The notes below the pieces were generated by a model that worked only from the letters and a program-made list of their open reading frames with translations, did no database searches and was not told the DNA's origin. This document shows, piece by piece, positions 46,044 to 53,738 of a DNA stretch of 64,000 bases. The number at the start of each line of letters is the position of its first letter. Within the stretch, counting starts at the first letter, position 1. A program made the translations under genes and the position numbers. This stretch comes from Crossiella sp. SN42. Lineage in GTDB: Bacteria > Actinomycetota > Actinomycetes > Mycobacteriales > Pseudonocardiaceae. The stretch spans positions 124,001-188,000 of the forward strand of contig NZ_JAMHIV010000013.1 of the NCBI RefSeq assembly GCF_023897065.1, in the 5' to 3' direction.

Positions 46044-47276
46044 TCAGTCCGGGATCAGCACGAACCGGCTGGCGGGCAGCGCGGGCACCCGGCGCAGCGA
46101 TATCCGCAGGTCCTGGGGCGGCACCTGGTAGTCGAGCCGGGCCAGCCGGGTCGTCAGCGCCTCCAGTAGCCCGAGGGTGAACGCCTCGCCGGGGCAGCGG
46201 TGGCCGGTGCGCGGATCGCCCGCGCCCTGTGGGACGAGCTCGAACTCGCCGATCGTGCGGTCGAGGAAGCGGGCCGGGTCGAAGCGGTAGGGGTCGGGCC
46301 AGAGCCGGGGGTCGTGGTTCTGGCCGTAGAGGTCCAGCAGCACCAGCGCCCCGGCCGGGATGTCCTCGCCCTGCCAGGTGAGGTCGCGGGCGGCGCGGCC
46401 GCCGAGGAACGGGGCGAAGGGGTAGAAGCGGCGCAGCTCCTGGGCGAAGGCGGTGGCGTAGCCCGGTTCGCCCGCGCGCAGCGGTTCCCGGTGCTGCGGC
46501 CAGCGGTGCAGGGCGTGCCCGGCGAAGGTGACGAACCAGCTGACCGCGACGGTGGGCCGGATGATGTTGAGCAGCTCCACCGCGGCCAGCCGCGGGTCCA
46601 GCGGCTGCCCGTCGGCGTCCCGGTGGCTGGCCACGGCCAGCAGCGCGGAGCCGGGCAGCGCCGGCGCCGCGCCCGCGCGGACCTGGGTCACCAGCTGCCC
46701 GAGTCGTTCCTCCTGGCGGGCGCGGGCGCGGCGGGCCCGCCAGTGCCGGGGACCGGGGGTGGCGAAGCCGTCGACCATGGCGGTCAGGTCGCGGGCCACG
46801 GCGGGGGTCTCGGCCTCGGTCAGCGGTATCCCGGCCCAGCGGCAGACGCCCTGGGTGAGCACCCTGGCGGCGGCCTCGAACAGCACGATCCGCTGGCCGC
46901 CGCGCCAGGAGCCGGTCTCCTGCTTCCAGCAGGTGGTGGCGTGTTCGACCAGGTCGGCGGCGGTGTCCGGGCCGACCACGGAGAGGAACAGGTCCTTGCG
47001 GCAGCGGTGCTCGTCCCCGTCCAGGGTGTGCACCGCGCCGCGGCCGAACAGGGTGCTCTGCACCGGCCCCGGGATGGCGGTCTGCCTGCGGATGTTGTGC
47101 TCGTCGTAGAAGAACCGGGCCGCCTCGGGACCGGTGAGGCAGACCGTGGGCTGGCCCATCAGCCGGGTGTGCACGACCGCGCCGTCGGCCTGGCGCAGCC
47201 GGTCCGGCAGCCAGGCGTAGCCCTCGACGAGGAGCGCGGCCGAGTTGTCCGTCAGCGGTGCCTGGAGAAGTCGCAT
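46044..47276 (-). CDS. CYP152-like fatty-acid peroxygenase cytochrome P450
   Basis: 410 aa. Instead of the typical AGxxT helix, the I helix reads IIRPTVAVSWFVTFAGHAL with Arg-Pro, as in CYP152 enzymes. ELRRFYPFAPFLGGRA, LDLYGQNHDPRLWPDPYRFDPARF and the heme loop GDPRTGHRCPGE (Cys ~361) closely track Bacillus BS-beta. That family uses H2O2 directly to hydroxylate or decarboxylate fatty acids, without reductase partners; none is encoded nearby. Start ATG 47276, before RLLQAPLTDNSAALLVEGYAWL, a typical CYP152 N terminus. Which of alpha, beta hydroxylation or decarboxylation is favoured cannot be told. Confidence 0.9.
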   Translation of the reverse strand: MRLLQAPLTDNSAALLVEGYAWLPDRLRQADGAVVHTRLMGQPTVCLTGPEAARFFYDEHNIRRQTAIPGPVQSTLFGRGAVHTLDGDEHRCRKDLFLSVVGPDTAADLVEHATTCWKQETGSWRGGQRIVLFEAAARVLTQGVCRWAGIPLTEAETPAVARDLTAMVDGFATPGPRHWRARRARARQEERLGQLVTQVRAGAAPALPGSALLAVASHRDADGQPLDPRLAAVELLNIIRPTVAVSWFVTFAGHALHRWPQHREPLRAGEPGYATAFAQELRRFYPFAPFLGGRAARDLTWQGEDIPAGALVLLDLYGQNHDPRLWPDPYRFDPARFLDRTIGEFELVPQGAGDPRTGHRCPGEAFTLGLLEALTTRLARLDYQVPPQDLRISLRRVPALPASRFVLIPD

Positions 47277-47374
47277 GGACAGGGAGTGCCCGCTGTGCCG
47301 CGATCGACTCCTGCCGTTTGTCCGGGCGGCGCGGGGGTAGCCGGAACGCACCGCGTACCAGGGAAGGAGCGACG

Positions 47375-47713
47375 ATGTCCGAGCACGCCGAGCTGCCGCT
47401 GCCCGACTACGACCACCTGCCGCAGGGCAGCCTGGTTCACCGGATCCGGGCCCTGGACCGGCCGCAGCTGGCCACGTTGCGCGAGTACGAGGCGGCGCAC
47501 GCGAACCGGCCGGCCGTGCTGGCCGTCTTCGACGCCCGGCTGGCCGAGCTGGACGCCGGCGCCCAGCCCTCCGGTGGCGACCAGCGGCGGCAGCCGGAAC
47601 AGGCCCCGCCGCCCAGTGCTGGATCCCCGGTGGGCTCCGGCACCGGCGCGGAACCCAGCGCGCCGCCGCACCAGGGTGTGCACGAGCAGGCCGCCCGCCA
47701 CCAGCGGTCCTGA
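47375..47713 (+). CDS. Small actinobacterial protein with a conserved PLPDYDHLP... domain
   Basis: 112 aa. Residues ~5-62 (LPLPDYDHLPQGSLVHRIRALDRPQL, ATLREYEAAHANRPAVLAVFDARLAEL) form a compact helical domain that I know from many actinobacterial small proteins of unknown role. The remaining ~50 residues are disordered, rich in Pro/Gln/Ser. GGAAGGAG precedes ATG 47375. Followed 8 bp later by another small gene and recQ, all the same strand, so the three probably form one transcript. Confidence 0.75.
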   Translation: MSEHAELPLPDYDHLPQGSLVHRIRALDRPQLATLREYEAAHANRPAVLAVFDARLAELDAGAQPSGGDQRRQPEQAPPPSAGSPVGSGTGAEPSAPPHQGVHEQAARHQRS

Positions 47714-47721
47714 CCGCGCCG

Positions 47722-48009
47722 ATGGCTCCCGGACTCGCCGCGGTGGCGGCCTCCCGCGAGTGGACCGGCGAGGACGGCGTCCGGCTGCCCGCCGGTGACG
47801 TGCACGCCTGGTGGCCGCGGACCAACCAGACGGTGTGCGGGCTGGCGCTGCGCCGGTCCCAGCTGGCGCCGTTCCCGCACGTGGTCTGGCCGGACGCGGT
47901 GTGGCTGACCCAGTCTGAGGAGGCGCGGGATCAGCTGCTGCGGCTGTGCCACCGGTGCACGGCGGCCATGGCTCCTCGGCCGCGGCGGCGGGAGCGGGTT
48001 CGCCGGTGA
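47722..48009 (+). CDS. Small Trp/Cys-containing protein upstream of recQ
   Basis: 95 aa. Seen: VRLPAGDVHAWWPRTNQTVCGLALRRSQLAPFPHVVWPDAVW and a C-terminal CHRCTAAMAPRPRRRERVRR. Cys in VCGL and CHRC could bind a metal (weak evidence). No known family. Translation couples to recQ by GTGA overlap, so it may be a partner of the helicase, but nothing shows this directly. Confidence 0.65.
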   Translation: MAPGLAAVAASREWTGEDGVRLPAGDVHAWWPRTNQTVCGLALRRSQLAPFPHVVWPDAVWLTQSEEARDQLLRLCHRCTAAMAPRPRRRERVRR

Positions 48010-49637
48010 CGAGCTCAGCCGGGTATGAGGACGAGTTGAGCAGGGTTGCCGCGGAGAAGTTCGGCTGGCCGGAGCTGCGCCCGGAGCAGCTGCGCGCGAT
48101 GGCGTTGCTGATGGCAGGGCACGACGTGCTCGCGGTGCTGCCCACCGGCGCGGGGAAGTCCGCGATCTACCAGGTGCCCGCGCTGCTGCTGGCCGGGCCG
48201 ACCGTGGTGGTCTCGCCGCTGATCGCCCTGCAACGTGACCAGGTGGACGGCATCGCCGGCAGCGGGGCTCCGGCGGCGGTGGCGGTGAACTCCGCGCTGC
48301 GGGCCGCCGAGCGGGACCAGGCCTGGCGGTCGCTGCGCGCGGGCGAGGCCGAGTACCTGTTCCTCGCGCCCGAGCAGCTGGCCAAGGAGGACCTGGTGGC
48401 CGAGCTGGCCGGGCTGGGGGTGTCGCTGTTCGTGGTGGACGAGGCGCACTGCGTCTCGGCCTGGGGCCACGACTTCCGGCCGGACTACCTGCGGCTGGCC
48501 CCGGTCATCGCCCGGCTCGGCCGGCCGAGGGTGCTCGCCCTGACCGCCACCGCGGCCCCACCGGTGCGCGCGGACATCGCGGAGCGGCTCGGCCTGCGCG
48601 AGCACCGCGAGGTGGTCACCAGCTTCGACCGGCCCAACCTGACCCTGTCCGTGCGGCGCTGCGCCGACGAGGCCGCCCGGCGGGCCGCGGTGCTGGCCAG
48701 GGCGGCCGAGCCGGTGCGCGGCCGGGGACTGGTCTACACGGCCAGCCGCAAGGACGCCGAGCAGTACGCCGCCGACCTGGCCGCGGCCGGGGTCCGGGCC
48801 GCCGGGTACCACGCCGGGATGAAGGCGGCCGACCGCGACCGGGTGCAGGAGCGGTTCACCGCGGGCGAGCTGGACGTGGTGGTGGCGACCTCGGCCTTCG
48901 GCATGGGCATCGACCTGCCGGACGTGCGGTTCGTGCTGCACGCGGCGATGCCGGAGTCGGTGGACTCCTACTACCAGCAGATCGGGCGGGCAGGCCGGGA
49001 CGACGAGCCCGCCGAGGTCGTCCTGTTCCACCGCCCGCAAGACGCTGCCCTGCAACGGTTCCTGACCAGCAGCCCGCCGCAGGCGGACACCCTGGCCGAG
49101 GTGGCGCGGGCGATCGAGGACCACGACGGCCCGCTGCCGCCCGGCGAGCCCGCGGAGCTGCCCCCTGCCCGGCGCACCAGGGCGGTCAACCTGCTGGCGG
49201 AGGCCGGGGCGGTGAACACCGGCGCGGACGGCCACGTCGAGTACGCCGACCCCGGGCTGACCCCGGAGCAGGCGGTGGCCAGGGCCACGGCCACGGCCGA
49301 AGCGCGGCAGCGGCTGCTGCGGTCCAGGGTGCGGATGATGAGCGGCTACGCCGAGACCACCGGCTGCCGCCGCCAGTACCTGCTCGGCTACTTCGGCGAA
49401 GCGCACGACGGCGGCTGCCGCGCCTGCGACAACTGCCTCAGCGGCGTGGCCGAGCCGCGACCGGCGGAAGACCCGGAGTTCCCGCCCAACAGCGCGGTGC
49501 GGCATCGGGAGTGGGGGCACGGCGTGGTGGTCTCCGCCGAGGGGGACCGGCTGACCGTGCTGTTCGACGAGCAGGGCTACCGGACGCTGTCCCTGGCGGC
49601 CGTGCGCGAGCGGAACCTGCTCAGCGCGGCGGACTGA
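48006..49637 (+). CDS. recQ: RecQ-like ATP-dependent DNA helicase
   Basis: 543 aa. All superfamily 2 motifs are seen: LRPEQLRAMALLMAGHDVLAVLPTGAGKS (0 and I), DEAH (II, VVDEAHCVSAWGHDFRPDY), LALTATA (III), VVATSAFGMGIDLPDVRFV (V), QQIGRAGRD (VI). The RecQ zinc motif is CRRQYLLGYFGE...CRACDNC. There is no HRDC domain; instead the C terminus (VRHREWGHGVVVSAEGDRLTVLFDEQGYRTLSL) looks like the small beta-barrel of PcrA/UvrD tails. Start GTG 48006, overlapping the preceding stop. Unwinds DNA in repair or replication restart. Confidence 0.93.
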   Translation: MTSSAGYEDELSRVAAEKFGWPELRPEQLRAMALLMAGHDVLAVLPTGAGKSAIYQVPALLLAGPTVVVSPLIALQRDQVDGIAGSGAPAAVAVNSALRAAERDQAWRSLRAGEAEYLFLAPEQLAKEDLVAELAGLGVSLFVVDEAHCVSAWGHDFRPDYLRLAPVIARLGRPRVLALTATAAPPVRADIAERLGLREHREVVTSFDRPNLTLSVRRCADEAARRAAVLARAAEPVRGRGLVYTASRKDAEQYAADLAAAGVRAAGYHAGMKAADRDRVQERFTAGELDVVVATSAFGMGIDLPDVRFVLHAAMPESVDSYYQQIGRAGRDDEPAEVVLFHRPQDAALQRFLTSSPPQADTLAEVARAIEDHDGPLPPGEPAELPPARRTRAVNLLAEAGAVNTGADGHVEYADPGLTPEQAVARATATAEARQRLLRSRVRMMSGYAETTGCRRQYLLGYFGEAHDGGCRACDNCLSGVAEPRPAEDPEFPPNSAVRHREWGHGVVVSAEGDRLTVLFDEQGYRTLSLAAVRERNLLSAAD

Positions 49638-49667
49638 GACGACAGGAGCGGACCAGCCGGCCCGGCG

Positions 49668-49709
49668 GACGGCCTCGTCCATAGCGGATCGCGCCGGGGC
49701 GAGGCCGTC
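49668..49709. terminator. Hairpin between recQ and the EF-hand gene
   Basis: Perfect 10-bp stem GACGGCCTCG (49668-49677) with 49700-49709; 22-nt loop. Lies between convergent genes. Confidence 0.6.
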
Positions 49710-49721
49710 ACCGCGCGGCGT

Positions 49722-50270
49722 TCAGCCCAGCAGCCCCGTCCCGGGGGCATCGGGATCGGAGCTGGTGAACAGCTCCCGCAGAGCCGCCACGAACTCGGCG
49801 TAGTCGATCACGCCGTCACCGTTCTGGTCGATCCGGTCGAATGCCGCGCCCGCGATGTCGTCACCCACGTCCGCGGAGCGGTACAGCTCGATGTACTCCC
49901 CGCGGTCGACTTGTCCGTCGCCATCCCGGTCAATCGCCTCGAACACCGATTCGGCGGCCTTCAGATAGGACTGTTCCAGATAATCCGGGTTTTCCGCCAG
50001 GCCACGTTCGGTGGCCGCGATGAACTCCTCTCTGCTCACCTGTCCGTCACCATCGGAGTCGGCGTCCCGTTCGATCTGCGCCCACCAGCCGCGGAAGGCG
50101 GCGGTGATGTTCTCCCTGCGGTGTGCCGCCGCTCCCGGTGCGAGCCGGTCGGCCATCTGCGTGGCCAGCGCGTCGAAGTCCTCGGCGGTGATGATGCCGT
50201 CCCTGGTGATGTCGAGCGTGTCGAACGCTTTGCCGAGGTTGGCGTCCTGAATCGGTGATTCGGTGCTCAC
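49722..50270 (-). CDS. EF-hand calcium-binding protein, calerythrin-like
   Basis: 182 aa, four EF-hands: DITRDGIITAEDF (first, lacking one ligand, perhaps degenerate), DSDGDGQVSREEF, DRDGDGQVDRGEY and DQNGDGVIDYAEF. Length, order and linker resemble calerythrin from Saccharopolyspora erythraea, a cytosolic calcium buffer or sensor. No signal peptide. GTG 50270 is supported by GGGAGG 7 nt upstream; the longer in-frame extension has no homology. Possible role: calcium buffering during differentiation (inference). Confidence 0.92.
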   Translation of the reverse strand: MSTESPIQDANLGKAFDTLDITRDGIITAEDFDALATQMADRLAPGAAAHRRENITAAFRGWWAQIERDADSDGDGQVSREEFIAATERGLAENPDYLEQSYLKAAESVFEAIDRDGDGQVDRGEYIELYRSADVGDDIAGAAFDRIDQNGDGVIDYAEFVAALRELFTSSDPDAPGTGLLG

Positions 50271-50394
50271 GTGCTGCCTCCCGGTCGCTGACTCCTCTTG
50301 GAGTAAACCGCTTCCGCTCATCGGCATACCAGGGTGATTCCACGGTGCACGCATTCGGCCGTACCCGGCCGGGAAGCCTAGATATCCGGTGTTG

Positions 50395-50766
50395 TCAGCG
50401 GGCCGCGGTGCCACCGGCGCGGGTGGCCGGAAACGTCACGCCCGTGTGGCAGAGGCGGCGCACCCAGCCGGCCACCGCGCGCGGCGGCGGCCGGTGCTCG
50501 CCGTCCAGGCGGGCCACCACCTCCAGGTCCGCGCCGCAGCGGGTCTCCACCGCGACCGCCCAGCCGCGGTCCGCTGCCCACAGCAGGGCGACATCGCGGC
50601 CGGGGAAGTCCGGTAGTCGCTCCTCCAGTGGCAGGTACACGCTGACCGGGCGCTCCTGCTCCACGCACAGGCAGTCCCCGCGCAACCCGAGCGCGGCGGC
50701 GACCCGCCGGAGGTAGTGGCGCGCGGCGCGCACCGGTTCGTCGTCGTCCTCGAACCGAAGCTCCAT
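50395..50766 (-). CDS. DUF6292-like protein
   Basis: 123 aa soluble. RAARHYLRRVAAALGL, VSVYLPLEERLPDFPGRDVALLWAADRGWAVAVETRCGADLEVVARL and an N-terminal acidic patch match what I recall of DUF6292, a small actinobacterial family of unknown role. Three Cys (DCLCVEQ, RLCHTG) may bind metal or pair. ATG 50766. About 60 bp separate it from the hydrolase gene upstream, so co-transcription is uncertain. Confidence 0.72.
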   Translation of the reverse strand: MELRFEDDDEPVRAARHYLRRVAAALGLRGDCLCVEQERPVSVYLPLEERLPDFPGRDVALLWAADRGWAVAVETRCGADLEVVARLDGEHRPPPRAVAGWVRRLCHTGVTFPATRAGGTAAR

Positions 50767-50828
50767 CCAGACCGCCGCCCTTCGCCCAGCCGGGCCCTCC
50801 GGCGTGTCTGCCTGATACCCGGACCGGG

Positions 50829-51605
50829 CTAGCGCAACCGCCCGTCCGGTCCCGGCAGGTCACTGTTCCGATCCAGTGCGGCCTCGGCGATCAACCGGGA
50901 GGTCAGGCCGCCCTGGCCGTAGGGGAAGGCGTGCGCGCCGGGCAGGGTGCGGGACACCGCCTCCGGTGCGGCGGCGGCGAGCCGGTCGACCCAGTCCTGC
51001 GGGGCGAAGCCGTCCTGTTCGCCGCGGGCCAGCAGCACCGGGCAGCCAACGCGGGTGATCAGCTGTTCCGGCCGGTCCCGCTGGGCGGAGCGGACGAACC
51101 GGGCGACCTGCCGCGCCCCGCCGCGCAGGTAGTAGGGCACGGTCACCGGGAGCAGCCCGAGCGGTTCGTGCCGGGAGCTGTGCAGGTAGCCGCGGAAGAG
51201 TCCGGGCAGCCTGCGCTGCTCCGGCGGGAAGGTCGGGCCCAGCAGCACCAGGGAGCGCACCCGGTCCGGCCGGTCCACCGCCGCCCGCAACGCGGCCTGC
51301 GCGCCGGTGGAGTGCCCGACCAGCACCACCGGCTCGTCCGGCACGTCCAGCCAGGCGGCCACCGTTTCGGCCACCGCGCCCAGTTCGGCCGGACAGGCCA
51401 GCGGGCCGCGCTTGCCGAAGCCGGGCACGTCCAGCAGGAAGGCCCGGGCCCACGCGCCGCAGCCGGCCAGGGTGTCGTGCAGGTAGCCCAGCGCGCCCAG
51501 CCCCGGCACCAGCACCACCACCGGGCCCCGCTCGCCCGCGGTCAGGCTGCGCACGCTGGCGTCCGCCACCTCGTCCCACCGCTCCCGCCACGGCTGCTCG
51601 GTCAT
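50829..51605 (-). CDS. Alpha/beta-hydrolase
   Basis: 258 aa. VVVLVPGLGALGYLHDTLAGC supplies the oxyanion region; the nucleophile Ser lies in VLVGHSTGAQAAL (GxSxG); the acid is in ARGEQDGFAP and the base in LPGAHAFPYG. A lid of ~50 residues follows strand 6. No signal, so cytosolic. Substrate unknown: esterases, lipases and thioesterases share this layout. The gene appears monocistronic, starting at ATG 51605 next to the divergent pseudo-protease gene. Confidence 0.88.
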   Translation of the reverse strand: MTEQPWRERWDEVADASVRSLTAGERGPVVVLVPGLGALGYLHDTLAGCGAWARAFLLDVPGFGKRGPLACPAELGAVAETVAAWLDVPDEPVVLVGHSTGAQAALRAAVDRPDRVRSLVLLGPTFPPEQRRLPGLFRGYLHSSRHEPLGLLPVTVPYYLRGGARQVARFVRSAQRDRPEQLITRVGCPVLLARGEQDGFAPQDWVDRLAAAAPEAVSRTLPGAHAFPYGQGGLTSRLIAEAALDRNSDLPGPDGRLR

Positions 51606-51798
51606 CGCGCCTCCTCCGCCGGTCTGCCCGAAGCAGGCCTACCGCCGACAGGCGCGGCCCAAACCGAGGGGCAGGACAGAAGTACTGGTCACCACGCACC
51701 CGGCTGGTGGCTGGTGGTTCGGCCGTGCGGCTGCTGCACGCCCCGGCCGCGGGTGCGAGGTTGAGGTCGTTGACCGAACAACTGGGGGAGAGTCCCGC

Positions 51799-53466
51799 AT
51801 GTCCTCGACCACCCGGCTACCCGCCGGACTGCTCGCCGTGCTGATCGCGCTGCTGGCCGCGCCGACCGCGCAGGCGGTCAGCGGCGCTCCGGTGCCCGAC
51901 GGCGGCCACCGGTTCACCGTCAAGCTGGACACCGGCGACGGGGCTCGCGCCTGCTCCGGCGCGCTCGTCGACCCGCAGTGGGTGCTCACCGCCGCCTCCT
52001 GCTTCACCTTCGAGCCGGGGGAGACCCTGCGGCCCGGCCCGCCGGGCAGGCCCGCGCGGGCCACGGTCGGCCGGACCGCGCTGTCCCAGACCGGCGGCCA
52101 GGTCCTCAGCGTGGCCTACCTGGAGCCGCGCGCGGACCGGAACGTGGTGCTGGCCAAGCTGGCGCACCGGGTCCTGGACGTGCCGGTGGCGCCGATCGGC
52201 GGGGCGCCGGCGGCGGGGGAGAAGGTGCGCGTGGCCGGGTTCGGCCGCACCGCCACCGAGTGGACCCCGGACCGGTTGCACGCCGCGCCGTTCACGGTGA
52301 GCGCGGTCGGCGCGACCACGGTCGATCTCACCGGTGACGGCGCGAACACCGGTGTGTGCAAGGGAGACTCGGGCGGTCCCGCGTTCCGCGAGCGGGACGG
52401 CCGGGCCGAGCTGGTGGCCGTGCACCACACCTCCTGGCAGCGCGGCTGCCTCGGTGAGACCGAGCAGCGCAACCTGGCGGTGGAGTCCAGAGTGGACGAT
52501 CTCGCGGGCTGGGTGCGCGAGCGGATCGCCGTCGACGACCCGGATCCCGGTCCCGGCAACGGCCCCGCCGCGCTGGCCGCGGGCGATCAGCTCAACTTCT
52601 TCGGCCGCGGCACCGACAACCAGCTGCACCGCTGGTGGTATGCGCCCGGCCAGCCCACCCAGCGGGAGGTGCTGGGCGCGGGGATCGCGGGCAAACCGGC
52701 CGCGGTGCTCTACCGCGACCAGCTGACCGTCTTCGCCAGGGGCGCGGACGGCACGCTGCGGCACTGGTGGCACGACGGCACCCGGTTCCACCACGACGTG
52801 TGGGGCGAGGGACTGGCCGGTGACCCGACAGTGTTGCTGTACAAGGGAGAGCTGACCGTCTTCGCCAGGGGCACCGACGGTTCGTTGAAGCACTGGTGGT
52901 TCGACGGCCAGCTGCGCCACGACACCTGGGGCACTGGTCTGGCCGGCGATCCGGTGGCCACGCAGTTCGGCGAGGAGCTGACCGTGTTCGCCCGCGGCGG
53001 CGACAACAGCCTGCGGCACTGGTGGTTCAACGGCAGCCTGCACAGCGACACCTGGGGCACCGGCATCCTGGGCAACCCGGCCGCGCTGGTCTACCGCAAC
53101 GAGCTGACCGTCTTCGCCAGGGGCACGGACGGTTCGCTGAAGCACTGGTGGTTCAGCGGGAGCCTGCGGCACGACTCCTGGGGGCTGGGCATCAGCGGCA
53201 ACCCGGCCGCGGTCGTCTTCGGCGACCACCTCACCGTGTTCGCCCGCGGCAGCGACAACAGCTTGCAGCACTGGTGGTTCGACGGGCAGCTGCACCGGGA
53301 CTCCTGGGGCGGCGGGGTGACCGCGACGCCGAGTGTCACGGTGTACCGCGGGCAGGAGCTGACCGTGTTCGCGCGCGGGGACAACGGCGGTCTGGAGCAC
53401 TGGTGGTTCGTCGCGGGCGGCGCGGCGCACCAGCGGGACTCCTGGGGCGCGGGGCTCCAGGACTGA
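51799..53466 (+). CDS. Secreted trypsin-fold pseudo-protease fused to a seven-repeat propeller lectin-like domain
   Basis: 555 aa. Signal ends near AQA (26). The trypsin fold (~27-235) keeps Ser191 (CKGDSGGPAF), but the His position is Ser67 (WVLTAASCF; family reads AAHC) and the Asp position is probably Asn115 (DRNVVLAKL), so the triad is broken. A linker (DDPDPGPGNGP) joins seven ~43-residue repeats (e.g. LTVFARGTDGSLKHWWFDG...DTWGTGLAGDP), resembling PLL-type seven-bladed propellers that bind sugars. Repeats start with DQLNFFGRG and end at the C terminus. The likely role is glycan or surface binding rather than cleavage (inference). ATG 51799 follows GGGGGAGAG. Confidence 0.88.
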   Translation: MSSTTRLPAGLLAVLIALLAAPTAQAVSGAPVPDGGHRFTVKLDTGDGARACSGALVDPQWVLTAASCFTFEPGETLRPGPPGRPARATVGRTALSQTGGQVLSVAYLEPRADRNVVLAKLAHRVLDVPVAPIGGAPAAGEKVRVAGFGRTATEWTPDRLHAAPFTVSAVGATTVDLTGDGANTGVCKGDSGGPAFRERDGRAELVAVHHTSWQRGCLGETEQRNLAVESRVDDLAGWVRERIAVDDPDPGPGNGPAALAAGDQLNFFGRGTDNQLHRWWYAPGQPTQREVLGAGIAGKPAAVLYRDQLTVFARGADGTLRHWWHDGTRFHHDVWGEGLAGDPTVLLYKGELTVFARGTDGSLKHWWFDGQLRHDTWGTGLAGDPVATQFGEELTVFARGGDNSLRHWWFNGSLHSDTWGTGILGNPAALVYRNELTVFARGTDGSLKHWWFSGSLRHDSWGLGISGNPAAVVFGDHLTVFARGSDNSLQHWWFDGQLHRDSWGGGVTATPSVTVYRGQELTVFARGDNGGLEHWWFVAGGAAHQRDSWGAGLQD

Positions 53467-53477
53467 CCGATGGGCGT

Positions 53478-53499
53478 GCCCGGCCGCGATGGGCCGGGC
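53478..53499 (+). terminator. Hairpin after the pseudo-protease gene
   Basis: 8-bp stem GCCCGGCC (53478-53485) with 53492-53499, 6-nt loop. No T run. The remaining spacer to 53738 holds nothing I can support as a gene. Confidence 0.5.
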
Positions 53500-53738
53500 G
53501 CACCCGGTCCAGGTGCACGGCGGTGACCGCGCTGTGCAGGGTGGTGTGCCTGATCACCGTGCGCCCGCCGCCGGTCCGCTCGCCGGTGCGGATCCCGTTG
53601 GCCACCACGGTCCAGCCCTCCGGCGCGTCCACCCGGTCCGGCTGCGCCCACAGCGCGCCCCCCGTTGCCCAGGCCCGGCAGCAGCGCGGCGGCCCGGCGG
53701 CCACCTCCACCGATCGGTCGGCAAGAGCGGCCGTTCGG

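Noticed and set aside
53480-53710. Possible minus-strand fragment (ALWAQPDRVDAPEGWTVVANG...) in the spacer after the pseudo-protease
   Set aside because: It reads as a plausible protein piece but has no recognisable family, start or stop context; it could be a gene relic but evidence is too weak.
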